This document shows, one piece after another, positions 8,016-16,489 of a DNA stretch of 40,383 bases (position 1 is its first letter; every line of letters starts with the position of its first letter). The notes beneath the pieces were generated by a model. It searched no databases, was not told the origin of the DNA, and was given only the letters and a program-made list of their open reading frames with translations. The stretch is taken from contig JAFQLH010000009.1 of NCBI GenBank assembly GCA_017396665.1, positions 1-40,383 of the forward strand, in the 5' to 3' direction. The DNA is from Oscillospiraceae bacterium (GTDB lineage: Bacteria; Bacillota; Clostridia; Oscillospirales; Ruminococcaceae). Made by a program: the position numbers and the translations under genes.

Positions 8016-9320
8016 CTAGCTTTCAAGCTTGTACACACTGTCGGGTGTTATTCTGTCTCCGTCGCAATAAGCAACCCAGTCGGTTATCTCATCAAAACGG
8101 CTCGTACGCATATCGCCCTCTTTAAGCGATGCAATATAGTAAAGCCCGTGAGTGAGCTTTCCTTCAAGTGTCTGAGCGACGGCGTTTATAGAACAAAGCT
8201 CAAACCAGCTATGCTCCTTCATATCGCCATCCTTGAACTCATCATCGACCTCAAGTCCGATTTTTACAAGCACACCGAACTCCTTGAAGCTGTCCTTTGC
8301 TTCAAAAAGGCTCACGAGATAGTCAATTCTCTCTATCGCAAGCGTCTTCATTCGCTCGGTTTCCTCTGTTGTTATCATTGCCATTGAGTTATGTCCGTAG
8401 AGCTCGTTGAAAACGCCGACGTGAGAAAGCTTCCTGCTGTCGATATCGTCGGGCATTTCGTACAGATAGACAACTCCTGTATCCTCGTTGTGCCAGTCCT
8501 GTCTGTCCTCCATTGAGCCGACTATTGATGACGGATACATCCTGACCGCCTTCTCAAAGCTTATCCATGTTGCGACAATCGGAATCTCCTCTGTCAGCCG
8601 CATTATGTACACAGGCTCATACTCTTTTCCAAGCAAATCCCTTGAAATAATTCTCTTTGCGATAACGCCTATTATATCTGCGTGCTTTGTATAATACTCC
8701 TTGTCGGATTTAAGTATCTCAAGCTCGACGCTTCCCACACGGTTAAGACCGTGTGTATGAATCCACACGTCGCCCTTCTCCCCTGCCACGCACTGCATAA
8801 CGTACATATAGTCAGGTGACGGGGCAACCGATGACCTCGCCGCAAGCTTTGCCCATCTTCCTGCGAGCATTCGCTCTGCACTGAAATCGACAATTCCCGC
8901 AGGGTCTTCAATCATTTCACAAAGAAGCTTTATCTGAAGGTGATAGCTGTCGCAGTTGTCACCTGCAAACACCATTTCGCTTGAAAGCACCTTCCTTGCA
9001 GACTCCATACAGAAAATCTCTTCCTCAGTGAAGTCGTGACCTATTCTGAACGCTTCGGGAAGCTCAAAGTCACTTACATACACGCAGAACTTATATTCGT
9101 TCTCCTTATAGCCGAAGACTATCTCAAAGCCGTCGTCGGTTGTCTTCTTTGAAACGGGTATGATATACGAAAGGTTCAGAAGCTTGTACATCATCGCATC
9201 GGTGTTTGAAAGAAGCTTTGCAGACTTCGGCACAACTGCGATATATGACGGCTTCTTTTCGATTTCACCGCTTTTTATTATCTCTTCTTTTTTCTTTTTG
9301 AGTGAATCAAAAATGCTCAT
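8016..9320 (-). CDS. Uncharacterised cytoplasmic protein, DUF4026-like
   Basis: 434 residues, no signal peptide and no membrane segment. The N-terminus is Lys-rich (SLKKKKEEIIKSGEIEKKPSY). A central block carries VWIHTHGLNRVGSVELEIL, which I associate with the DUF4026 group found in gut Firmicutes; the match is from memory and moderate. No catalytic pattern of a known enzyme was recognised. SD GAGGGAAG then GTGGG before the ATG. First gene of a probable two-gene operon with metY (29 bp apart), behind a good promoter. A role in sulfur amino acid metabolism cannot be inferred from that adjacency alone. Confidence 0.75.
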   Translation of the reverse strand: MSIFDSLKKKKEEIIKSGEIEKKPSYIAVVPKSAKLLSNTDAMMYKLLNLSYIIPVSKKTTDDGFEIVFGYKENEYKFCVYVSDFELPEAFRIGHDFTEEEIFCMESARKVLSSEMVFAGDNCDSYHLQIKLLCEMIEDPAGIVDFSAERMLAGRWAKLAARSSVAPSPDYMYVMQCVAGEKGDVWIHTHGLNRVGSVELEILKSDKEYYTKHADIIGVIAKRIISRDLLGKEYEPVYIMRLTEEIPIVATWISFEKAVRMYPSSIVGSMEDRQDWHNEDTGVVYLYEMPDDIDSRKLSHVGVFNELYGHNSMAMITTEETERMKTLAIERIDYLVSLFEAKDSFKEFGVLVKIGLEVDDEFKDGDMKEHSWFELCSINAVAQTLEGKLTHGLYYIASLKEGDMRTSRFDEITDWVAYCDGDRITPDSVYKLES

Positions 9321-9356
9321 TTTCCCACTTCCCTCAGCTTATAAATATCCTTTGTT

Positions 9357-9385
9357 ATTGTAGCACATCACAGCGATTTTTGCAA
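9357..9385 (-). promoter_or_regulatory. Sigma-A promoter of the DUF4026-like/metY operon
   Basis: Minus strand: -35 TTGCAA (9380-9385), 17-bp spacer, -10 TACAAT (9357-9362), leader of about 30 bases. I saw no riboswitch in this short leader. Confidence 0.65.
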
Positions 9386-9519
9386 CTGAAATTTATTTAC
9401 CCGGAAATTCGCCCGTTATACAAGCTTTTGAAAACGTTTTATAATGTAATATGCTTAAAAATCGCCCTGTAATTTTGTGCAATCGGTCATATCAAAACTC
9501 TTTACTTTTGGTCATTCTT

Positions 9520-9547
9520 TTGATACAATAATAATGTATACTATAAT
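9520..9547 (+). promoter_or_regulatory. Sigma-A promoter of the adaptor/permease genes
   Basis: -35 TTGATA (9520-9525), 16-bp spacer, -10 TATAAT (9542-9547), about 62 bases before the ATG. The stretch 9386-9519 between the divergent promoters is AT-rich and shows no other clear site apart from a weaker TATAAT at about 9440-9446. Confidence 0.65.
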
Positions 9548-9609
9548 GTTATAGCTGTGGTCTTTTGTATATCAACGGCTACAACTCTCCTGAAAGGGGA
9601 TTTTAAAAT

Positions 9610-10689
9610 ATGAAACTTAATTTCAAAAAAACGCTTGCGGCTGTTTTAGCTGTTACAGCGGCACTTTCTTCGCTCAGCGGATGCGTTTTCCTTCCTGACG
9701 AGGAAGAGGTAATCGCTGCTCCGTCGGTTGAGACAAAGGATATTTCCTACACAACCATAGAGGCAAAGAGAAAGGACCTTGTGAAGAAGGATGTCAACTC
9801 TGCAACTGTTCAGTCGCAGCTTCAGTATGACCTGTCCTTCAGCGAGCAGAGCGGAACTATCACAAAGATTTATGTTCGTTCGGGCGATAAGGTTAAGGTC
9901 GGGGATATAATCTGCGAGCTTGACACAAGTGAGCTTGACTACAAGATTACTGAAACAGAGCTTTATCTCAAGAAGGCACAGCTTGACAAGAAGGTGCTTC
10001 AGGAGAGGGGCGCTTCCCAGAACGAGATTGACAGAGCACAGGTTGAGGTTGACCTTATCCAGATGCAGCTCGATGACCTCACAGCAAAGAAGGAGGACTC
10101 CAAGCTGTACGCTGAGATAGACGGTACTGTTTCTGCACTCGGAAGCGGAATTTCCGCAGGAAACTACGTTGATGCAGGAAAGACTGTCGCTACTATCATA
10201 GACACAGAAAGCCTGTACATAAAGATTAAGCCTGACGACTACAAGCTTTACGATATGGGAACAGCTATGTCAATCGAGATTGACGATGTTCCTTATGCCG
10301 CTGAGGTATTCATGATACCTGAGGAGGTTGTTGCAGACGACTACGTTGAAGACGAACCTATCTACGATATCTATGACCCTGACGAAGAGGAAAAGCCTGT
10401 CGCAAACGAGCTGGTTTTTGACAGAGAGCATGTATACATAAAGTTTGTTGACACTCCGCCTGAGAACTGCGTGGGAACACTTGTAGATGCTGTTCTTGTA
10501 ATAGACGAGCGTCAGAATGTTATCACAGTTGCAAACAACCTCATAAAGAAGATTGACGGCAAGGATATAGTCTACCTGCTCAAGGACGGCAAGAAGGTTG
10601 CTCAGAATGTAGAGGTCGGACTTACAACCGCTTCACAGTCTGAAATTATTTCAGGCATCGAAGAGGGCGACGTCGTTATTATCCGATAA
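9610..10689 (+). CDS. HlyD/MacA-like adaptor lipoprotein of an ABC exporter
   Basis: 359 residues. Residues 1-25 form a lipoprotein signal (Lys-rich start, hydrophobic core, lipobox LSGC with Cys25). A half-lipoyl segment (IYVRSGDKVKVGDIICELD, about 89-107) precedes an alpha-helical coiled coil (about 110-165). The second lipoyl half follows (YAEIDGTVSALGSGISAGNYV), and then a beta-barrel part. The C-terminal VGLTTASQSEIISGIEEGDVVI is typical of membrane fusion proteins. In Gram-positives such proteins sit outside the membrane and partner FtsX/MacB-type permeases. SD AAAGGGG 9-10 bases before ATG. The permease gene begins 46 bp downstream, so the two act together. An insertion rich in Asp and Glu (about 240-265) sits within the barrel region. 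Confidence 0.87.
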   Translation: MKLNFKKTLAAVLAVTAALSSLSGCVFLPDEEEVIAAPSVETKDISYTTIEAKRKDLVKKDVNSATVQSQLQYDLSFSEQSGTITKIYVRSGDKVKVGDIICELDTSELDYKITETELYLKKAQLDKKVLQERGASQNEIDRAQVEVDLIQMQLDDLTAKKEDSKLYAEIDGTVSALGSGISAGNYVDAGKTVATIIDTESLYIKIKPDDYKLYDMGTAMSIEIDDVPYAAEVFMIPEEVVADDYVEDEPIYDIYDPDEEEKPVANELVFDREHVYIKFVDTPPENCVGTLVDAVLVIDERQNVITVANNLIKKIDGKDIVYLLKDGKKVAQNVEVGLTTASQSEIISGIEEGDVVIIR

Positions 10690-10735
10690 AGGCTCATACC
10701 ATACAGAAAGGAGAGCCTACGGGCTGACATAACTT

Positions 10736-13627
10736 ATGCTTACTCTATTGCTTCGCAAAATGCGAAATACAAAATGGATGGTTGCCTGCCTTCTCATCGG
10801 CTTCATAATGGCTTCTGCGATGCTGTCTACCATTCCGATTTATATGAACGCCTCGCTCCAGCGTATGCTTGTCAAGGACCTTGAGGATTTCCAGGTTCAG
10901 AACAACGTATACCCGGGTATATATTCATACAGTGCCTCTGTTCCGCTTGACGGAGACCACGAGGACAGAATGGAGTTCATCGAGGAAAAGCTCCTGTACG
11001 CTCAGGAAAGCTTTAGCGAGCTGGGCGTTGAGCCTCAGAATGAAAAGGTTGTTATCATCGACGACTACGACAACATTCCGTCACTTACCACCTCGGGCGG
11101 TTCAAAGCCGTCTGTAAAGGTCGGCACAATGACAAACCTTGATGGCCATATTTCCTTTGTTGAAGGAAGAATGTTCGAGCCGGGTATGCGTGACGACGGG
11201 GTTTACGAGGTTATCACAACAGAAAACGCTCTGAAGATTTCAGGACTTACCGCAAACACCGTTTACGAGGTTGCGAACTCCTTCGACACTCAGTCGCTCA
11301 ACAGAATAAAGGTTGAAATCGTTGGTATCTTCACAGTAAACGACCCTAACGACACCTACTGGTCTGAGGGTATGGACGCTACCTATCTCAACACGCTGTT
11401 CATGGACTACGACACATATTTTGACGGCCCGGTAAAAGACGGCGTCTGTGTTCCTTCAAACATGAGCTGCAGATACAACATCGACTATCCTTCGATGGAT
11501 ATGACAAACCTTGCACACATAAACGAAACTATCGCAGTTCAGAAAAAGGCTGCCGCAGGACAAAAGCTCCGCTTCAGCTTCCCTGCTGAAGAAATCCTTA
11601 TCGAGTACGAGGGACGAGCTTCTCAGCTTAGAATGATTCTCTGGCTTATTCAGATTCCTGTTATGCTTATGATAGTTTTCTATCTGTTTATGGTTTCCCA
11701 GCTCAACGTAGAGCAGGAGAAGAACGAAATCGCCGTGTTCAAGAGCAGAGGCGCTTCGTCCTTCCAGATATTCTCGATATACGCTCTGGAATCTGTCCTC
11801 TTAGGACTGTTTACCGCTGTTATAGGCCCGTTCATCGCTCTGCTGCTTTGCAGAATGCTCGGTGCTTCAAACGGCTTCCTTGAATTCGTAAACAGAAAGG
11901 CTCTGCCTATCACACTCACAAAGGACGCATTCCTCTACTCACTTTTAGCTGTTGTTGTGTTCTTTATCACAACAATGACTCCTATCATCCCTGCCGCCAA
12001 GACCTCGATTGTTGCTCACAAGCAGAGCAAGGCGAAGAAGAAAAAGCGTCCGCTCTGGGAAAAGCTTTTCCTCGACGTTATTCTCCTCGGCGGTTCTATC
12101 GGCTGGCTGTACTACTACCACTACGAGCAGGAAAATCTGCTTGACATGGGTGTTACAAACTCAAGCGGCACTATAAACCCTATGCTGTTTGTTGCATCGA
12201 CTGCGTTTATCCTGGGCGCGGCACTTATAGTAATCAGAATTTATCCGCTTATTATAAGGCTTATTTACAGCATCGGAAAACGCTTCTGGTCACCTGCTGC
12301 TTACGTTTCACTCAACAACATCGGACGTTCCTCAACAGGCAGAGAACGCTTCCTTATGGTGTTCCTTATTCTTACCGTTTCGCTTGGCTTGTTCTTCGCA
12401 AACACTGCAAGAGCCCTCAACCGCAACGCTGAGGAAAAGGTTTACTACTCCGTCGGCTGTGACGCAGTTGTTTCAGAGGCTTGGGTAAACGAAAGCACAA
12501 CCGCCATCGACGAGGAAACGGGCGAGGAATACAACACCACCACCTACGTCGAGCCTTCGTTTGAAAGGTTCTCGGCTCTTCCGCAGGTTGATGCTGCTGC
12601 GAGAGTTTTCAAGTCCACAACAGGAACGCTCTTCAGCGACAACATACAGCGTGAGGTCAAGGACAATGTTTCAGGTCACAGACACGAGCAGACTAAAATC
12701 GTTAACTCGGTAAGCGGCTGCAACATTATGGCTGTCATTCCGGGCGAGTTTGCTGAGGCTTGCCACTCTATCGACAGGCTTCTCCCTGCTCACATCAACA
12801 CTTATCTGAACGGTCTTAACGATTCACCGTCGGGCGTTATCCTCTCATCATCCTTCAAGGATGACTACGGTGTAAAGCTTGGCGACACAATCTCTGTAAG
12901 AACCCACACAGACAGCACTGAATTCGAGGTTACTGTTATAGCATTCGTTGACTACTGGCCGTCTCTCAACCCTTACGAGCAGAACGAAAACGGCAGTTAT
13001 GTGGACTTCGCAATCCTCAACTACAACTACGTTCAGGTTCAGTCAAGCTCTCTGCCGCCTTACGAGGTTTGGCTCAAGCTCAAGGAGGACACAAAGACTG
13101 CTGACCTCTACGCTTCTATTGAAGAAGGCGACTTTAATGCAGCTACAATTTCAGTTGCGTCACAGGAGGTTATCAGTGCAAAGAATGACCCGATGCTCCA
13201 GGGACTCAACGGTGCTCTTACACTCGGATTTATCATTATTATGATAATGTGCTTTATCGGATTCCTTATCTACTGGATTCTCTCAATCAGGTCGAGAACC
13301 CTCCAGTTCGGTATCCTCAGAGCTATGGGTATGAGCTTCAGAGAAATTATCGCTCTCATTATCTACGAGCAGGTGCTTGTATCAGGCGTTGCTATAATCA
13401 TCTCGTTTGTTATCGGATACTTCGCAAGCGTGCTATATATCCCGCTGTTCGAAAGCCTCTACGATGCGACAGAAATGGTTCCTGCTCTCGCTGTAATACC
13501 GCTCAGAAGCGATTACCTCAAGATGTATGCGGTTATCGGCGTGATGCTCGTTCTGGGCTTTATCGTTCTCGCAAGACTTATCTCAAAGATTAATATCTCA
13601 AAGGCCCTCAAGCTCGGCGAGGAATAA
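10736..13627 (+). CDS. Large FtsX/MacB-type ABC transporter permease
   Basis: 963 residues. There is one N-terminal membrane helix (15-37, VACLLIGFIMASAM onward), then an extracellular domain to about 300. The first FtsX core has membrane helices from about 302 and carries FKSRGASSFQIFSIYALES, the cytoplasmic coupling loop. A second large extracellular domain spans about 570-830. The second FtsX core is about 835-960, with FGILRAMGMSFREIIALIIYEQ as the matching coupling loop. This is the double-FtsX layout of exporters for lipoproteins, peptides or lipids. No ATP-binding protein is encoded next to it; copy B of the hairpin element follows at once. GAAAGGAG lies 23 bases before the ATG with a small AGCC/GGCT hairpin between. 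An AT-rich hairpin (13626-13662) follows the stop. Confidence 0.88.
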   Translation: MLTLLLRKMRNTKWMVACLLIGFIMASAMLSTIPIYMNASLQRMLVKDLEDFQVQNNVYPGIYSYSASVPLDGDHEDRMEFIEEKLLYAQESFSELGVEPQNEKVVIIDDYDNIPSLTTSGGSKPSVKVGTMTNLDGHISFVEGRMFEPGMRDDGVYEVITTENALKISGLTANTVYEVANSFDTQSLNRIKVEIVGIFTVNDPNDTYWSEGMDATYLNTLFMDYDTYFDGPVKDGVCVPSNMSCRYNIDYPSMDMTNLAHINETIAVQKKAAAGQKLRFSFPAEEILIEYEGRASQLRMILWLIQIPVMLMIVFYLFMVSQLNVEQEKNEIAVFKSRGASSFQIFSIYALESVLLGLFTAVIGPFIALLLCRMLGASNGFLEFVNRKALPITLTKDAFLYSLLAVVVFFITTMTPIIPAAKTSIVAHKQSKAKKKKRPLWEKLFLDVILLGGSIGWLYYYHYEQENLLDMGVTNSSGTINPMLFVASTAFILGAALIVIRIYPLIIRLIYSIGKRFWSPAAYVSLNNIGRSSTGRERFLMVFLILTVSLGLFFANTARALNRNAEEKVYYSVGCDAVVSEAWVNESTTAIDEETGEEYNTTTYVEPSFERFSALPQVDAAARVFKSTTGTLFSDNIQREVKDNVSGHRHEQTKIVNSVSGCNIMAVIPGEFAEACHSIDRLLPAHINTYLNGLNDSPSGVILSSSFKDDYGVKLGDTISVRTHTDSTEFEVTVIAFVDYWPSLNPYEQNENGSYVDFAILNYNYVQVQSSSLPPYEVWLKLKEDTKTADLYASIEEGDFNAATISVASQEVISAKNDPMLQGLNGALTLGFIIIMIMCFIGFLIYWILSIRSRTLQFGILRAMGMSFREIIALIIYEQVLVSGVAIIISFVIGYFASVLYIPLFESLYDATEMVPALAVIPLRSDYLKMYAVIGVMLVLGFIVLARLISKINISKALKLGEE

Positions 13628-13665
13628 ACACACTATCATATAAACACTTTATATGTGTGTTTGTT

Positions 13666-13879
13666 GGGGGAAACCTTTCTGAAGAAAGTTTGTCCCCCAG
13701 ACCCCCTTACAAAGACTCTTAATATAATTCAGCCCCATAGGGTGTATACCAAGAGAATGCATTGATAATGTATTGATATTCTCGGCTTAGTGATATATAC
13801 CCTATGGGGCTGAATTTGTATCAAAAGTTTTAGGAAAGGAGTTTGAGGAATAACCCTTTTTCAAAAGGGTTTTCCTCAA
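13666..13879. repeat. Three-hairpin intergenic element, copy B (inverted relative to copy A)
   Basis: Reverse-complement copy of the element at 6485-6684, with the same order of parts seen from the minus strand. Hairpin 13666-13698 is GGGGGAAACCTTTC with its complement. The central hairpin 13726-13816 has a 23-bp stem with one wobble pair, AATTCAGCCCCATAGGGTGT... The last hairpin, 13843-13879, is TTGAGGAA...TTCCTCAA. Spacers such as TTACAAAGACTCTTAATAT match copy A. The loop of the central hairpin differs between copies and here holds its own GAGAAT/ATTCTC stem. It lies between the convergent permease and GNAT genes. Confidence 0.85.
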
Positions 13880-13914
13880 GAACACACGTACAAGGCGGTT
13901 ATATGGAAGATTGT

Positions 13915-14475
13915 TTATTTTGATTTAAGCCATTCGTTTTTCAATATTGCATTATGGCAGATATCGAGCCATCTTCCGTCGAGCGAGAGAAAGGCTTCCT
14001 TCCTTACACCCTCGAGGGTGTAGCCACACTTCCTTGCGACACAGCCTGAGGCAGGGTTTTCTGTTGCGTTTTCAATAACAATTCTATGCATTCCTACATC
14101 GCCCATCAGGAAGTCTGTGACTGCTTTTGCGGCCTCGGTCATAATTCCCTTGCCCCAATGCTTTTGTGACATACAGTATCCGAGGTCACAGGAGCAGTCA
14201 CGTTCGCTTTGTTTTACAACGCTGATGTTGCCTATTGCCTGCCCCTCGAATTCGATGAGCCAGTTGTAGTAATTCTTTTCGTCGTAATGGGTGCACCAGT
14301 CATTGAGGAGAGCTTTTGTTACTTCGATAGACTCATGCGGGAGCCAGGTGAGGAATTTTGCAACACGGGCGTCACTTGCCCAGTTTGAGTACATTGCCTC
14401 AGCGTCCTGCGGTGTAAACCTGCGCAGGGTAAGGCGTTTTGTTTTTATAGTAGTTGTTCCTATGTGATTGAGCAT
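13915..14475 (-). CDS. GNAT acetyltransferase, RimJ/RimL-like
   Basis: 186 residues of the GNAT fold that acetylates amines with acetyl-CoA; close relatives act on ribosomal protein N-termini or small molecules. Seen: TKRLTLRRFTPQDAEAMY at the start, LGYCMSQKHWGKGIMTEA (the acetyl-CoA pyrophosphate loop, QxxGxG-like), NPASGCVARKCGYTLEGVRKEA at the end. Start taken at MLNHIG (14475): AAGGAG lies 9 bases upstream of it, whereas it abuts the earlier ATG at 14484 with no spacing. It begins 5 bp past the phosphorylase stop, so the two are probably co-transcribed. Substrate unknown. Confidence 0.88.
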   Translation of the reverse strand: MLNHIGTTTIKTKRLTLRRFTPQDAEAMYSNWASDARVAKFLTWLPHESIEVTKALLNDWCTHYDEKNYYNWLIEFEGQAIGNISVVKQSERDCSCDLGYCMSQKHWGKGIMTEAAKAVTDFLMGDVGMHRIVIENATENPASGCVARKCGYTLEGVRKEAFLSLDGRWLDICHNAILKNEWLKSK

Positions 14476-14480
14476 ACATA

Positions 14481-15278
14481 TCATCTCCTTGACAATAAAT
14501 AGATTAAATCGGGCAGGATTTCCTTTCTTGCCCTGTCGTAAACAGCCTCGACCTCCTCGCTTCTTCCAACAAGCGGAACACCTGTTGCGGAGTTGTCTGA
14601 AACAACGAGGAGTGCAACGGCGGGTACTTCAAAGAGCTTTGCGGCATCGTAGAAAACTGAGGTTTCCATTTCGATAAGGTCTGTGTCGAATGAGCGGATT
14701 TCGTCGAGGTGGGCGTACTCCATAACTATCGAATCGGTGCAGAAAACGCTTGCCTTTTTAACCGTGTAGCCGTTTTCCTTCGCAAGCTCAATAACGCTGT
14801 CTGTGTACTGCTCGTCGGGGTAGATTTTCTCAAACGGAATGTAGTCTGAGAGGCTGTCCCTGAGGTAGGCGTTTGCAAGAGTTCCCGAAACGCAGTAGCT
14901 TGGGATACATATATCGCCTATGTTAAACTCAGCCTTAAGTGCACCGACCGCACCGACAAAGATAAGCTTCTTGAATTTGAGAGTTGCGCATATAAGCATA
15001 TAATCGAGCATATTTCCTCCGCCCGTTGTGGACTTCGCCCAGGCGATTTTCAAACCGTCCTTTTCAACGAGAAAGCCCTCGCAGAAGTCATGAGAGCCGA
15101 GCTTTGTGATTTTAAAGCTGCTGTCCCGTATGAGCTTTTCGGGTGTGTATACAGGTGCAACAACGAGTGCGTCGTACTCTATGCTGTCATCAAAGCCGTA
15201 GTGGATGTATGCAAGGTCAACTGAGCTGAAATTGTACTTGCTTCCTTTTTCAAAGATTTTCTTTAATTTGTCTGTCAT
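14481..15278 (-). CDS. Nucleoside phosphorylase-like protein (PNP/UDP family 1)
   Basis: 265 residues of the PNP_UDP_1 fold, whose members split nucleosides with phosphate in purine or pyrimidine salvage. Seen: STTGGGNMLDYMLI, KLIFVGAVGALKAEFNIGDICIPS (the conserved GxxG...GD phosphate and sugar loop region), and DLIEMETSVFYDAA with the MExE-type Glu that holds ribose. VPAVALLVVSDNS near the C-terminus supplies the base-site Asp. The substrate cannot be told. SD GAAAGGAC about 10 bases before the ATG. That SD lies at the edge of the 140-bp tandem repeat, so the repeat copies carry the same SD sequence. No clear -35/-10 pair of its own was found; it may be read from the methyltransferase promoter or from within the repeats. 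Confidence 0.87.
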   Translation of the reverse strand: MTDKLKKIFEKGSKYNFSSVDLAYIHYGFDDSIEYDALVVAPVYTPEKLIRDSSFKITKLGSHDFCEGFLVEKDGLKIAWAKSTTGGGNMLDYMLICATLKFKKLIFVGAVGALKAEFNIGDICIPSYCVSGTLANAYLRDSLSDYIPFEKIYPDEQYTDSVIELAKENGYTVKKASVFCTDSIVMEYAHLDEIRSFDTDLIEMETSVFYDAAKLFEVPAVALLVVSDNSATGVPLVGRSEEVEAVYDRARKEILPDLIYLLSRR

Positions 15279-15288
15279 GATTTTTTAG

Positions 15289-15660
15289 TCCTTTCTTGCG
15301 GCGAGCCGCCGCTGGCAATGTCACCCCCACCGACATTACCACAAGCCAAACTTTCCGTATGCCCCCTCAAGGGGGCTTTATTATTCGTATGTGCCGAAGT
15401 ATGAGTCTATGAAGTGCCCTTGTATCAGTTCTTTCTTGCGGCGAGCCGCCGCCGGCAATGCCACCCCCACCGACGTTACCCCAAGTCAAGCTTTCCATAT
15501 GCCCCCTCAAGGGGGCTTTATTATTCGTATGTGCCGAAGTATGAGTCTATGAAGTGTCCTTGTATCAGTCCTTTCTTGCGGCGAGCCGCCGCCGGCAATG
15601 TCACCCCCACCGACGTTACCACAAGCCAAGCTTTCCATAAGCCCCCTCAAGGGGGCTTTA
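15289..15660. repeat. 140-bp tandem repeat, about 2.7 copies
   Basis: Copies begin at 15291, 15431 and 15571 with CTTTCTTGCGGCGAGCCGCC, a period of exactly 140 bp; the third ends near 15660. Each holds a GC-rich palindrome (GCGGCGAGCCGC), a CACCCCCACCGAC stretch and the hairpin GCCCCCTCAAGGGGGC, followed on the plus strand by TTTATTATT. It lies between the phosphorylase and methyltransferase genes. No convincing ORF: a frame running through the copies on the plus strand has no SD and only repeats itself. Not CRISPR-like, as units are long and unspaced. A 14-base match, TATCAGTTCTTTCT, occurs both at unit junctions and at the methyltransferase stop. Confidence 0.93.
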
Positions 15661-16449
15661 TCAGTTCTTTCTGAAGATGTCTAGCGTGTGGTTTGAATAG
15701 CCCGTAAGCTCGACTCTTTCGCAGGTTGCGAGGTGGTAGTCAAGAAACAGGCGGTAGGTTTCGTTGTCCATCTGAGAGAGCGTTTCCCTCATATGATTTG
15801 CGTAGCCGTCGGCTGCGACATAGTGTAGCTGTGTAACATCGAAGCCCTCTCGCAGCTTGTCGATATTCTCCTTACGCATCAGCATAAACAAATCCCATGG
15901 CTTTGAAAATGCCTCGAAGGTCTTTGTATCGACCATACACTTTGCCACAATCTCCTTGATGTTCCCCTTGACAAAGCCAAAGGACATTATCGCCGAGTCC
16001 GCCATACAGTAGGCACAGAATATAACTCCGCCCTTTTTGGTGACTCGCACCGCCTCTGACATCGCCCTTTGTCTTTCCCCGTCCTCGAAAAGATGGTACA
16101 TAGGGCCAAGCACCAGCGTTATATCAAAGCTGTTGTCCTCAAGAAAGCTCAGGTCAGTAGCGTTGCCCTGCATTATTGAGACACGCTCGCCCTCCTGCGT
16201 GTACTTCTTGAAAAGCTCGATATTGTGCTCCACAAGCTCAACAGCAGTAACGTCATAGCCCATTCTTGCGATTGTGTGGCTGTAGCGGCCTGTTGCGGCG
16301 CCGATTTCAAGCACTCGCATCCCCTTTCTGAGATAACGCTCTATGTATTTCATCGTGGTGACAAACTCGACGTTTCCGTGTCTTGTTTCAAGCCTTCCCT
16401 GCTCGTCGTAGTTTTCGTAGTATTCGGTTAAGTAGTCTTTTGTTTCCAT
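15661..16449 (-). CDS. Class I SAM-dependent methyltransferase
   Basis: 262 residues. Motif I is VLEIGAATGRYS (about 49-60), followed by the acidic residue ending the second strand (AVELVEHN), then motif II-like GNATDLSFLEDNSFDITLVLGPMYHL and motif III-like RVTKKGGVIFCAY. The C-terminal part (DLFMLMRKENIDKL..., CERVELTGYSNHTLDIFRK) is characteristic of a group common in Clostridia whose substrate I do not know. Start METKDYLTEYY chosen because AAGGAG lies 8 bases upstream; a longer frame to 16515 lacks an SD and runs into repeat-like DNA. Upstream are hairpins, a strong terminator and a 45-codon ORF with a consensus promoter. Expression may depend on read-through of that terminator (inference). 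Confidence 0.9.
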   Translation of the reverse strand: METKDYLTEYYENYDEQGRLETRHGNVEFVTTMKYIERYLRKGMRVLEIGAATGRYSHTIARMGYDVTAVELVEHNIELFKKYTQEGERVSIMQGNATDLSFLEDNSFDITLVLGPMYHLFEDGERQRAMSEAVRVTKKGGVIFCAYCMADSAIMSFGFVKGNIKEIVAKCMVDTKTFEAFSKPWDLFMLMRKENIDKLREGFDVTQLHYVAADGYANHMRETLSQMDNETYRLFLDYHLATCERVELTGYSNHTLDIFRKN

Positions 16450-16489
16450 GATAATTCTCCTTGACTGTCGTAATTTTGTTTGGACGGGC

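Noticed and set aside
9424-9447. Second promoter for the adaptor gene, TTATAC with TATAAT
   Set aside because: The -35 is poor, the spacer is 18 bp, and the pair at 9520-9547 is better and closer; not listed as a feature.
6485-13879. Composite transposon bounded by elements A and B
   Set aside because: No transposase or target duplication is visible, and the genes inside look like ordinary chromosomal genes; kept only as an inverted repeat pair.
15289-15660. CRISPR array
   Set aside because: Units are 140 bp, directly adjacent and without unique spacers; no cas genes are present.
15414-15674. Plus-strand reading frame of 86 codons through the tandem repeat
   Set aside because: It has no SD and simply reads the repeat units in frame; its C-terminal part repeats its N-terminal part, and it runs antisense into the methyltransferase end.
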